This document shows, piece by piece, positions 57,016-64,000 of a DNA stretch of 64,000 nucleotides (its first letter is position 1; the number at the start of each line of letters is the position of its first letter). The DNA is from Micromonospora siamensis (GTDB lineage Bacteria > Actinomycetota > Actinomycetes > Mycobacteriales > Micromonosporaceae), in assembly GCF_900090305.1 (NCBI RefSeq), contig NZ_LT607751.1, positions 2,418,001 to 2,482,000 of the forward strand. Direction: 5' to 3'. The notes beneath the pieces were generated by a model that saw only the letters and a list, made by a program, of their open reading frames with translations, did no database searches and was not told where the DNA came from. Both the position numbers and the translations under genes were made by a program.

Positions 57016-57921
57016 GTGCTCGTTGCCTTCGTGCCGATCTGGGTGCTCACCGGCCTGGGTTGGCTCACCGGCCGGCGGGGCCTGCTGGGCGCCGAGGCGG
57101 AACGGGTGCTGGGCGGCTTCGTCCTCCACCTGGCGATGCCGGCGGCCCTGTTCACGGCGCTGTCCCGCAGTCGGTTGTCGTTCCACCCGGGCGCCCTGGG
57201 CGCCTTCGCCGTGGGCGCCACGCTCACCATGGCCCTGGGTTTCCTCCTCTGCGCCGGGCCGTTGCGTCGCGGTCCGGGCGAGGCGACCATCGGGGCGATG
57301 GCGGCCGGCTACGTCAACTCGGCGAACCTCGGCATCCCGGTCGCGCTGCACGTGCTGGGCGACGTCACCTTCCTCACCGAGGTGCTGCTGTTCCAGGTCC
57401 TGGTGGTCACTCCGGTGATCCTGGTGCTGCTGGACCGGGCGGCCGGGCAGGCGCTGCGGCCGGGCCGTCTGGCGAGCATGCCGCTGCGCAATCCGGTGAT
57501 CGCCGGCCTGGCCCTGGGGGCGCTCTCCTCGGCCCTGCGCTGGAGCCCACCGCAGTGGCTGGCCGGGCCGCTGGACCTGCTCGGCGCGGCGGCCGTGCCG
57601 ACGGCGCTGGTGGCGCTCGGGTTGTCGCTGACCACCGCCGGGCCCCGATCGGCCGCCGCGGGCGGCGAGGTGGCCGCGCTCTGCGGGCTGAAGCTGCTGG
57701 TCCAGCCGGCGCTGGCCGGCCTGGCGGGCTGGGCGGTCGGGCTGGACCGCACCGCCCTGCTGGCCGTGGTGGTGTGCGCCGCGCTGCCCACCGCGCAGAA
57801 CACCTGGGTCTACGCCGCCGGGTACGCCCAGGGGGAGTCGGTGGCCCGCCGTACGGTGCTGGTCAGCACCGGGCTCTCGATGGTCACGCTGGCGGTGGCC
57901 GGGTGGGTGCTGGGCGGCTGA
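57016..57921 (+). CDS. AEC-family transporter (auxin efflux carrier fold)
   Basis: A 301-residue membrane protein with about ten helices. The AEC pattern includes an N-terminal IWVLTGLGWLTGRRGLL, the GYVNSANLGIPVALHVLGD motif with conserved Asn, and the C-terminal ALPTAQNTWVYAAGYAQG. AEC proteins move organic anions such as malate; the substrate here is unknown. It begins seven bases after the histidine kinase, so it is probably in the same unit. Confidence 0.88.
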   Translation: MLVAFVPIWVLTGLGWLTGRRGLLGAEAERVLGGFVLHLAMPAALFTALSRSRLSFHPGALGAFAVGATLTMALGFLLCAGPLRRGPGEATIGAMAAGYVNSANLGIPVALHVLGDVTFLTEVLLFQVLVVTPVILVLLDRAAGQALRPGRLASMPLRNPVIAGLALGALSSALRWSPPQWLAGPLDLLGAAAVPTALVALGLSLTTAGPRSAAAGGEVAALCGLKLLVQPALAGLAGWAVGLDRTALLAVVVCAALPTAQNTWVYAAGYAQGESVARRTVLVSTGLSMVTLAVAGWVLGG

Positions 57922-57986
57922 AATCCGGTTGCGCCGGCCGTGGGCGGCTGGCAGGTTCGGTCGCTCCCACCACCCTGAGGAGCACC

Positions 57987-58373
57987 GTGAGTTCACGGAT
58001 CTACAACGTCAGCGTCGACTGCCGGGACACGTACGCACTGGCCGGCTTCTGGTCCGAGGTCTGGGGTTGTCCCCGGCATCCGGACGACTTCCCGGGCGAC
58101 CCGGAGGCCCGGCTCGACCCGCCCGGCGGCCCGATGGTGCTCTTCCTCGCCGTACCCGAGGGCAAGGCGGTGAAGAACCGGCTCCACTTCGACCTAAAGC
58201 CGACCGACCGGAGCCGGGCCGCGGAGGTCGAGCGCCTGCTCGGTCTCGGCGCGACCCTGGTCGCCGACCACAGTCGACCCGACGGTGGGGGCTGGGTGGT
58301 GCTGGCCGATCCGGAGGGCAACGAGTTCTGCGTGCTACGCAGCGCGGCCGAGCGCGCCGCCACGTCCGGCTGA
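57987..58373 (+). CDS. VOC (glyoxalase-like) family protein
   Basis: A 128-residue single vicinal-oxygen-chelate module: YNVSVDCRDTYALAGFWSEVWG forms the first half, KNRLHFDLKPTD holds a putative metal His, and VVLADPEGNEFCVL ends with the Glu ligand pattern. It could be a glyoxalase, dioxygenase or resistance-type binding protein. GTG 57987 has TGAGGAG eight bases upstream. A hairpin follows. Confidence 0.85.
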   Translation: MSSRIYNVSVDCRDTYALAGFWSEVWGCPRHPDDFPGDPEARLDPPGGPMVLFLAVPEGKAVKNRLHFDLKPTDRSRAAEVERLLGLGATLVADHSRPDGGGWVVLADPEGNEFCVLRSAAERAATSG

Positions 58374-58381
58374 CCCGGCGC

Positions 58382-58411
58382 GGCCCCGCCCGCCCTGTGG
58401 CGGGCGGGGCC
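58382..58411. terminator. bidirectional hairpin after the VOC gene
   Basis: Perfect 13-base arms GGCCCCGCCCGCC and GGCGGGCGGGGCC with a CTGT loop, lying between convergent stops at 58373 and 58417. Confidence 0.85.
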
Positions 58412-58416
58412 CGAGG

Positions 58417-59316
58417 TCAGGACTTCTTCTCGACCTGGCCGCGGATCTCGACCAGCTCGGCCGCGGCCTGCTTACCGTTCTTGAAGTACAGGATGACCAT
58501 CCCGAGGCTGCCCTTGTCGCTCCAGACGCAGATGCCCAGCGGCACGGTCGCGGCCTTCGCGTCGCCGCACTTGGCGACCCCACCGAGCGGCCCGGCGTCG
58601 ACCGTCTTCATCTCGCCGATGACCAGGTCGCTGGTGCGCGCGCCGGCGATGCTCTCGTCGAGGGTCTTCTGCGGGTTGACGTTCAGCCCGGAGGCCGCCG
58701 CCATCATCACCAGGTCGCGGTTCTCGGGGCTGCCGTAGAAGCCGCCGACGGTACTGGTGGAGTCCGGCAGGGCGTCCTTCAGCCCGGTCTCGAGCTGCTG
58801 GGCGCCCTTCTCGAACTTCGGGTCGGTGGCCCGGGCCCGCCCGGCCAGGGTGTCCGGGGCGACCACCCGCACCTTGGTGGCGTCGACGGTCTCCTTGACG
58901 TCGTCCTTGACCAGGAACCAGATCGCCGCGCCGCCGCCCAGGCAGAGCAGCAGCACGGCGGCGACCACGATCGCCACGATCCGCCCGGCCCGCGACTTCT
59001 TCGGCGCCGGTGCGCCGGGGCCGCCGAATCCCGGCGCGGCGGGCGGGAAGCCCTCCGGCTGGGTCGGGTATCCGCCGGGCTGGCCGGTCTCCAGGTAGCC
59101 ACCGCCCTGCTGCGGGTAGCCGCCCTGCTGGGGATAGCCGCCCTGCTGGGGATAGCCGGGCTGCTGGGGCGGCGGGTAGCCGCCGGGCTGCTGCTGGCCC
59201 GGCCAGCCCTCCTGCGCCGGCGGGTAGCCGCCCGGCTGCTGCGCTGGCGGGTACGAGCCGTAGGGTGCGCCGGAGCCCGGCTGCGAGGGGTAGGGATTGG
59301 CCGGCGGCTGGGACAT
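58417..59316 (-). CDS. Pro/Gln/Gly-rich single-pass membrane protein (paralogue 1)
   Basis: A 299-residue protein. Residues 1-105 are disordered and carry repeated GGYPxQ/YPQQGG units, followed by a basic patch (KKSRAGR), one membrane helix (113-136) and an external domain with two Cys (AKCGD, ICVWSD). The domain STVGGFYGSPENRDLVMMAAASGL recurs in the upstream neighbour. ATG 59316 has GGAGCTGA upstream. Function unknown; the YP-rich cytoplasmic tail may assemble with other envelope proteins. Transcribed after its paralogue. Confidence 0.82.
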   Translation of the reverse strand: MSQPPANPYPSQPGSGAPYGSYPPAQQPGGYPPAQEGWPGQQQPGGYPPPQQPGYPQQGGYPQQGGYPQQGGGYLETGQPGGYPTQPEGFPPAAPGFGGPGAPAPKKSRAGRIVAIVVAAVLLLCLGGGAAIWFLVKDDVKETVDATKVRVVAPDTLAGRARATDPKFEKGAQQLETGLKDALPDSTSTVGGFYGSPENRDLVMMAAASGLNVNPQKTLDESIAGARTSDLVIGEMKTVDAGPLGGVAKCGDAKAATVPLGICVWSDKGSLGMVILYFKNGKQAAAELVEIRGQVEKKS

Positions 59317-59443
59317 CAGGTCAGCTCCAGATCTGATCTGTGAAACACGAACGCGTGATCCTAGTCGGCGCGTCGCCCGCCCGGGGCCCCGCGTCCGACG
59401 GCTCCCGGTGAGCGGCATGCACCGTCCAACCGGGAGCGTTGGG

Positions 59444-60517
59444 TCAGGACTGCTTCTCGATCTGCCCCCGCACCTTGACGAACTGCGCCTTCGCCTTCGC
59501 CGCGTCGGAGAAGAAGAAGATCAGCACACCGGTGCTGCCGGTGTCCGCCCAGACGCAGACGCCCATCCGGACGCCGTTGCCGCTGCCGTTGCCGCACCGG
59601 GCCTTGCCGCCCAGCGGCCCCGGAGCGACCCGGTTCATCCCGGTGAGCGACAGGTCCCGGGTGAGCCCGGCGACCGCGTCCGTCATCTCCTTGCCGGGAT
59701 CGAGGATCAGGCCGGAGGCGGCGGCCACCATCACCATGTTCCGCTGCTCGGGGCTGCCGTAGAAGGCACCGACCGTTCCGGTCTCGTTGCGGACCGTCGA
59801 CCTCATCTCGGTCACCATGTCGGCGGCCAGCGCCCGCAGCTGCGGGTCGGTGCTCTTCGGCCGTCCGGAGAGCGTCTTCGGGGTGACCAGCCGGACCCGG
59901 GGGAACGAGGTGTCGCCCTCCGGCTCCTCGTCGTCGTCCGCCGAGGGGGTCGGCCGGGTCGTGCCGGGTGAGGCCGCGCCGGTCGCGGCCGGGCGGGCCG
60001 GACCGGGCTCGTCGTCGCCGCCGGAGAGTGCCACGTAGGCCAGGCCGCCCCCGCCTAGGCAGAGCACCAGCAGGCCGGCCAGGGAGAGCGAGAGCACCAG
60101 CGGCAGGCGGGACCCCCGGGCCGGCGGAGCCTGCGGCGGGCCGTACCCCTGCTGCGGCGCCGGAGGGTACGCCGGGCCGGGCGGGAACCCGCCGGCCGGC
60201 GGCGGGTACGCCGTGATGGGTCCGGCCGGAGGGCCCCACGGCGCGGCCGGCGGCGCCCCCGGGGCGGCCGGGTACGCGGCGGTGTGACCCGCCGCGCCGG
60301 GCGGCCCGGAGATGGCCGGGTACGCGGCGGTCGGATCGCCGCCGGTGCCCTGGGCCGGGACGCCTGGATATGCGGCGGTCGGATCAGCGCCGGGGCCCGG
60401 GACACCCGGGTACGCGGCCGTGGGCCAGTCGTCGGCCACGGTCGGCTCGGGCCGCTGTCCGTGCAGGGAGGGGTGTGCCGGCTGCCGGGACCAGGGGTCG
60501 ACCGGTGGTGAGGACAT
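59444..60517 (-). CDS. Pro/Ala-rich single-pass membrane protein (paralogue 2)
   Basis: A 357-residue paralogue of the gene at 58417. The cytoplasmic tail has repeated DPTAAYP(G/A) units (TAAYP near residues 33, 47, 63 and 79). A membrane helix (about 138-162), an acidic linker and the same external domain follow: TVGAFYGSPEQRNMVMVAAASGL, Cys in ARCGN and VCVWAD, and the C-terminal VRGQIEKQS. The ribosome binding site GGAGCTGATCC is nearly identical to that of its paralogue. Not recognised as a named family. Confidence 0.82.
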   Translation of the reverse strand: MSSPPVDPWSRQPAHPSLHGQRPEPTVADDWPTAAYPGVPGPGADPTAAYPGVPAQGTGGDPTAAYPAISGPPGAAGHTAAYPAAPGAPPAAPWGPPAGPITAYPPPAGGFPPGPAYPPAPQQGYGPPQAPPARGSRLPLVLSLSLAGLLVLCLGGGGLAYVALSGGDDEPGPARPAATGAASPGTTRPTPSADDDEEPEGDTSFPRVRLVTPKTLSGRPKSTDPQLRALAADMVTEMRSTVRNETGTVGAFYGSPEQRNMVMVAAASGLILDPGKEMTDAVAGLTRDLSLTGMNRVAPGPLGGKARCGNGSGNGVRMGVCVWADTGSTGVLIFFFSDAAKAKAQFVKVRGQIEKQS

Positions 60518-60650
60518 CGGATCAGCTCCAGGCGGAAGGTGGGCGGCTGATCGTAGCCCAGGGGCCGGACATGACGATCGCGGTGGCCGATCCGTCCAGT
60601 GCGGACGGCCGGCCACCGCGATCGCGGGGGAGCGGTATGTCTCGGGCGGG

Positions 60651-62717
60651 TCAGCGCAGGCTGGCAGCCCCGCGCGGCAGGAACCGCTTGCCGGCGACCC
60701 GCTCGGAGGTGCCGGTCCGGTCCAGGTACGGCGTGACGCCGCCCAGGTGGAACGGCCAGCCGGCGCCGAGGATCATGCACAGGTCGATGTCCTGCGCCTC
60801 GGCGACCACGCCCTCGTCCAGCATCAGCCGGATCTCCTGGGCCAGCGCGTCCAGCGCGTTCTGCCGGACCTGCTCCTCGGTGAGCGGCTGGTCGCCGACC
60901 ACGAGCAGCTTGGCGACCTCGTCGTTGATCTGGTCGTCGGTCACGATGGGCTGGCCGGAGTCGGCGATCCGCTTGAGGTTCTCGCTGACCGCGAACCGGT
61001 CCGGGAACGCGGCGTGCAGGGTGCCGCCCACGTGGTACGCCACGGCCGGCCCGACCAGCTGGAGCAGGGCGAGCGGACGCATCGGCAGGCCCAGCGGGTC
61101 CAGCGCGCGGTTCGCCACCTCCAGCGGGGTGCCGGCGTCGACGGCGGCGAAGACGGTGCCGAGGAAGCGGGTCAGCAGCCGGTTCACCACGAACGCCGGG
61201 GCGTCCTTCACCAGCACCGACGACTTCTTCAGCTGCTTGCCGACGGCGAACGCGGTGGCCAGCGTGGCGTCGTCGGTGCGCTCGCCCCGGACGATCTCCA
61301 GCAGCGGCATCATCGCCACCGGGTTGAAGAAGTGGAAGCCGACGACCCGCTCCGGGTGCTCCAGGTCGGCGGCCATCTCGGTCACCGACAGGCTGGAGGT
61401 GTTGGTGGCGAGCACCGCCTCCGGCTTGACGATCTTCTCCAGCTCGGCCCAGACCTGCTTCTTGACGCCCAGGTCCTCGAAGACGGCCTCGATGACGAAG
61501 TCGGCGTCGGCGAAGACGGACTTGTCGACCGAGCCGCTCACCAGGCCGTACAGCTTGGCGGCGGTGCCCTTGTCCATCCGGCCCTTGCTGACGGCCTTCT
61601 CGATCTGGGTGTGCACGTAGCCGACACCCTTGTCCACCCGGGACTGGTCCAGGTCGGTCATGACGACCGGCACCTGGAGGCGGCGGGCGAAGAGCAGGGC
61701 GAGCTGGCTGGCCATCAGGCCGGCGCCCACGATGCCCACCTTGGTCACCGGTCGGGCCAGGCCCTTGTCCGGCGCGCCGGCCGGCCGCTTGGCCCGCCGC
61801 TGCACCAGGTCGAAGGCGTACAGACCGCTGCGCAGCTCCTCGGAGAAGACCAGGTCGGCCAGGGCCTCGTCCTCGGCGGCGGTGCCGGTGGCGAAGTCGG
61901 CGTCCTTCGCCGTCTCCAGCAGGTCCAGCGCCTTGTACGCGGCCGGGACCGCGCCGTGCAGCCGCTGGTCGAGGGTCTGCCGGGCGAAGTAGAGCACGCC
62001 CGCCCACATGTCCTTGTCGACCTCGGGCCGGGTCACGGTGACCTCGCCGCGGACCACGCCGGCGGCCCACTCCAGCGACCGCTCCAGGAAGTCCGCCGGC
62101 TCCAGCAGCACGTCCGCCATGCCCAGCTCGGCGGCCTGCTTCGGCTTGAGCATCTTGTTCTGCATCAGCGGGTTCTGGATGATCACCTGGGTCGCGGCCG
62201 GGATGCCGATCAGGTTCGGCAGCAGCTGGGTGCCGCCCCAGCCGGGGACCAGCCCGAGCGACACCTCGGGCAGCGCCAGCGCCGCCGCGCCGGACGACAG
62301 CGTCCGGTAGTGGCAGTGCAGGGCCAGCTCCAGGCCGCCGCCCATCGCCGCGCCGTTGACGAAGGCGAAGGTGGGGACCGCGCTGTCCTTGAGCCGGGCG
62401 AAGACCCGGTGGCCGAGCCGGCCGATCTCCAGCGCCTGGTCCCGGTCGGCCAGCGCCGGCAGGCCGACGATGTCGGCGCCGACGCAGAAGATGTACGGCT
62501 TGCCGGTGACCGCGATGAACGCCGGGTCCGCCGCAAGGGCGGCGGTGACCGCCTCGTCCAGGCTGGTCAGACCGGCCGGGCCGAAGGTGTTCGGCTTGGT
62601 GTGGTCGAAGCCGTTGTCCAGGGTGATCAGGGCGGCCGGCTTCTCCAGGCCCGGTACGCGTACCTGGCGCAGCAGCGCCCGGGTCACGACCTCGTTCGGT
62701 GCGGCGAGCGCGCTCAC
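60651..62717 (-). CDS. fadB: multifunctional fatty-acid oxidation protein (enoyl-CoA hydratase / 3-hydroxyacyl-CoA dehydrogenase)
   Basis: A 688-residue FadB-type enzyme. The N-terminal crotonase domain (about 1-200) has FVNGAAMGGGLELALHCHYR and LPEVSLGLVPGWGGTQLLP. The NAD-binding domain starts VTKVGIVGAGLMASQLALLFARR near residue 320, with ATNTSSLSVTEMA and VGFHFFNPVAMMPLLEIV. A duplicated C-terminal 3HCDH domain ends it. It carries out the middle two steps of beta-oxidation. GTG 62717 overlaps the thiolase stop (GTGA), so both subunits are co-translated. Confidence 0.94.
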   Translation of the reverse strand: MSALAAPNEVVTRALLRQVRVPGLEKPAALITLDNGFDHTKPNTFGPAGLTSLDEAVTAALAADPAFIAVTGKPYIFCVGADIVGLPALADRDQALEIGRLGHRVFARLKDSAVPTFAFVNGAAMGGGLELALHCHYRTLSSGAAALALPEVSLGLVPGWGGTQLLPNLIGIPAATQVIIQNPLMQNKMLKPKQAAELGMADVLLEPADFLERSLEWAAGVVRGEVTVTRPEVDKDMWAGVLYFARQTLDQRLHGAVPAAYKALDLLETAKDADFATGTAAEDEALADLVFSEELRSGLYAFDLVQRRAKRPAGAPDKGLARPVTKVGIVGAGLMASQLALLFARRLQVPVVMTDLDQSRVDKGVGYVHTQIEKAVSKGRMDKGTAAKLYGLVSGSVDKSVFADADFVIEAVFEDLGVKKQVWAELEKIVKPEAVLATNTSSLSVTEMAADLEHPERVVGFHFFNPVAMMPLLEIVRGERTDDATLATAFAVGKQLKKSSVLVKDAPAFVVNRLLTRFLGTVFAAVDAGTPLEVANRALDPLGLPMRPLALLQLVGPAVAYHVGGTLHAAFPDRFAVSENLKRIADSGQPIVTDDQINDEVAKLLVVGDQPLTEEQVRQNALDALAQEIRLMLDEGVVAEAQDIDLCMILGAGWPFHLGGVTPYLDRTGTSERVAGKRFLPRGAASLR

Positions 62718-63910
62718 TTGTTGCCCTCCGTCCAGTGCGGGTTCTCCCAGATCACGGTGCCACCCATGCCGATGCCGATGCACATGGCGGTGAGGCCGTA
62801 GCGGACCTCGGGGTGCTCGGCGAACTGCCGGGCCAGCTGGGTCATCAGCCGTACGCCGGAGGAGGCGAGCGGGTGACCGATGGCGATCGCGCCACCCCAC
62901 GGGTTGACCCGCGGGTCGTCGTCGGCGATGCCGAAGTGGTCGAGGAAGGCGAGCACCTGCACGGCGAACGCCTCGTTCAGCTCGAACAGGCCGATGTCGT
63001 CGATGGTCAGGCCGGCGATGCGCAGCGCCTTCTCGGTCGACGGGATCGGGCCGACGCCCATCACCTCGGGCTCGACGCCGACGAAGCCGTACGACACCAG
63101 CCGCATGGCGACCGGCAGGCCCAGCTCGCGGGCGGTGGCCTCGTCGGCGAGCAGGCTGGCGGTGGCGCCGTCGTTCAGGCCGGCCGCGTTGCCCGCGGTG
63201 ACCTTGCCGTGCGGGCGGAACGGGGTCTTCAGGGTGGCCAGCTTCTCCAGCGAGGTCTCCCGGGGCGCCTCGTCGGTGGTGGCCAGGCCCCAGCCGCCCT
63301 CGGCGTCGCGGATCGCCACCGGCACCAGGTCGTCCTGGAGCTTGCCGTTGGCGTACGCCTTGGCGGTCTTCTGCTGCGAGGCGAGCGCGAACGCGTCGGT
63401 GCGCTCCTTGGTGATGTGCGGGACCCGGTCGTGCAGGTTCTCCGCGGTCGAGCCCATGACCAGGGCGGACGGGTCGACCAGCTTCTCCGCGATGATCCGC
63501 GGGTTGGGGTCGACGCCCTCACCCATCGGGTGGCGGCCCATGTGCTCGACGCCGCCGGCGATGGCGATGTCGTACGCGCCCATGGCGATGCCACCGGCGA
63601 CGGCGGTCACCGCGGTCATCGCGCCGGCGCACATCCGGTCGATGGCGAAGCCGGGAACGGTCTTGGGCAGGCCGGCCAGCAGGGCGGCGGTCCGACCGAT
63701 GGTCAGCCCCTGGTCGCCGATCTGGGTGGTGGCGGCGATCGCGACCTCCTCGACCCGCTCCGGCGGCAGCTGCGGGTTACGGCGCAGCAGCTCGCGGATG
63801 CAGCGGATCACGAGGTCGTCGGCGCGGGTGTTGGCATACATCCCACCCGCCTTGCCGAACGGGGTGCGGACGCCGTCGACGAAGACGACATCCCGGACTT
63901 CACGGGGCAC
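62714..63910 (-). CDS. fadA: acetyl-CoA acyltransferase (thiolase)
   Basis: A 398-residue thiolase for the last step of beta-oxidation. The nucleophile is Cys94 (IDRMCAGAMTAV). The other active residues lie in NEAFAVQ, GGAIAIGHPLASSG and AMCIGIGMGG. GTG 63910 has GGAGG five bases upstream; an ATG at 63931 in frame would contain that site and is less likely. First gene of the fadA-fadB operon; its promoter lies near the window end. Confidence 0.94.
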   Translation of the reverse strand: MPREVRDVVFVDGVRTPFGKAGGMYANTRADDLVIRCIRELLRRNPQLPPERVEEVAIAATTQIGDQGLTIGRTAALLAGLPKTVPGFAIDRMCAGAMTAVTAVAGGIAMGAYDIAIAGGVEHMGRHPMGEGVDPNPRIIAEKLVDPSALVMGSTAENLHDRVPHITKERTDAFALASQQKTAKAYANGKLQDDLVPVAIRDAEGGWGLATTDEAPRETSLEKLATLKTPFRPHGKVTAGNAAGLNDGATASLLADEATARELGLPVAMRLVSYGFVGVEPEVMGVGPIPSTEKALRIAGLTIDDIGLFELNEAFAVQVLAFLDHFGIADDDPRVNPWGGAIAIGHPLASSGVRLMTQLARQFAEHPEVRYGLTAMCIGIGMGGTVIWENPHWTEGNK

Positions 63911-64000
63911 TTGAGCCTCCTTATCGACCATGATTCGGCCTCCGTGCCGACAGGCGGCACAACGGACCGAACGAGGGTCGCCGGCACGGGCGTGGCCCCT

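Overview
The window is chromosomal DNA of a high-GC actinomycete. The closest fit is Micromonosporaceae, probably Micromonospora. Support comes from the strong G/C bias at third codon positions, many GTG starts, 4-nt ATGA/GTGA gene overlaps, many actinobacterial small families (DUF3039, DUF3093, DUF3099, DUF3159, DUF3710, DUF4193, DUF5522, DUF7455) and an HrdB/SigA-type sigma factor with an Ala/Lys/Thr-rich N-terminus. The genus is inferred from style and gene content, not from a search.

Layout. 1-1.6 kb: an accessory patch with four tiny translationally coupled genes and a Phd/RelE-type toxin-antitoxin pair with a palindromic operator. 1.6-13.7 kb: DUF2332, two methyltransferases, an asparaginase, a DtxR/IdeR-like iron regulator, a rhodanese, an AcuC deacetylase next to a GNAT/acyl-CoA-synthetase fusion (a likely lysine acetylation switch), a SigB-like sigma factor and a Spo0M-like protein. 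13.7-15.0 kb: an IS30-family element bounded by long inverted repeats. 15.0-19.0 kb: D-tyrosyl-tRNA deacylase, a methyltransferase, a secreted subtilase, and three separate tandem-repeat tracts plus a striking AT-looped hairpin. 19.0-22.9 kb: an FbpA-type ferric ABC importer with an iron box in front. 22.9-30.0 kb: a DNA glycosylase, LtrA, DUF3099, pseudouridine catabolism (psuG-psuK), DUF3039, a TRIC-like channel and a DEAD/DEAH helicase. 30.0-30.5 kb: non-coding, with a 177-bp element closed by perfect 18-bp inverted repeats and then a strong terminator. 30.5-47.2 kb: a housekeeping block: DUF7455, the principal sigma factor, an inositol phosphatase, DUF4193, DUF3093, dUTPase, DUF3710, OB-fold protein, DUF3159, two RCK/TrkA proteins, a KimA-like potassium permease, an RNA methyltransferase, anmK and dxs. 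47.2-60.5 kb: cell-envelope genes with three adjacent pairs of paralogues (two tail-to-tail multi-membrane proteins, two tandem beta-propellers, two tandem Pro-rich single-membrane proteins), plus a two-component system. 60.6-63.9 kb: a fadA-fadB beta-oxidation operon.

How genes work together. The DtxR regulator keeps the DtxR-type metal ligands, and the ferric importer has a 19-bp site matching the iron-box consensus at 15 of 19 positions, so the first probably represses the second. The RCK pair is divergent from a KimA-type permease, suggesting one potassium-uptake unit. AcuC and the Pat-like acetyltransferase are consecutive and would remove and add the same acyl mark. The two beta-propellers, response regulator, histidine kinase and AEC transporter lie within a few bases of each other apart from one 73-bp gap and look like an envelope-sensing transcription unit. 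More than a dozen genes have a TANNNT-like hexamer 6-9 nt before the start codon and no ribosome binding site, which points to leaderless mRNAs. I found no tRNA, rRNA, CRISPR array, prophage or biosynthetic gene cluster.
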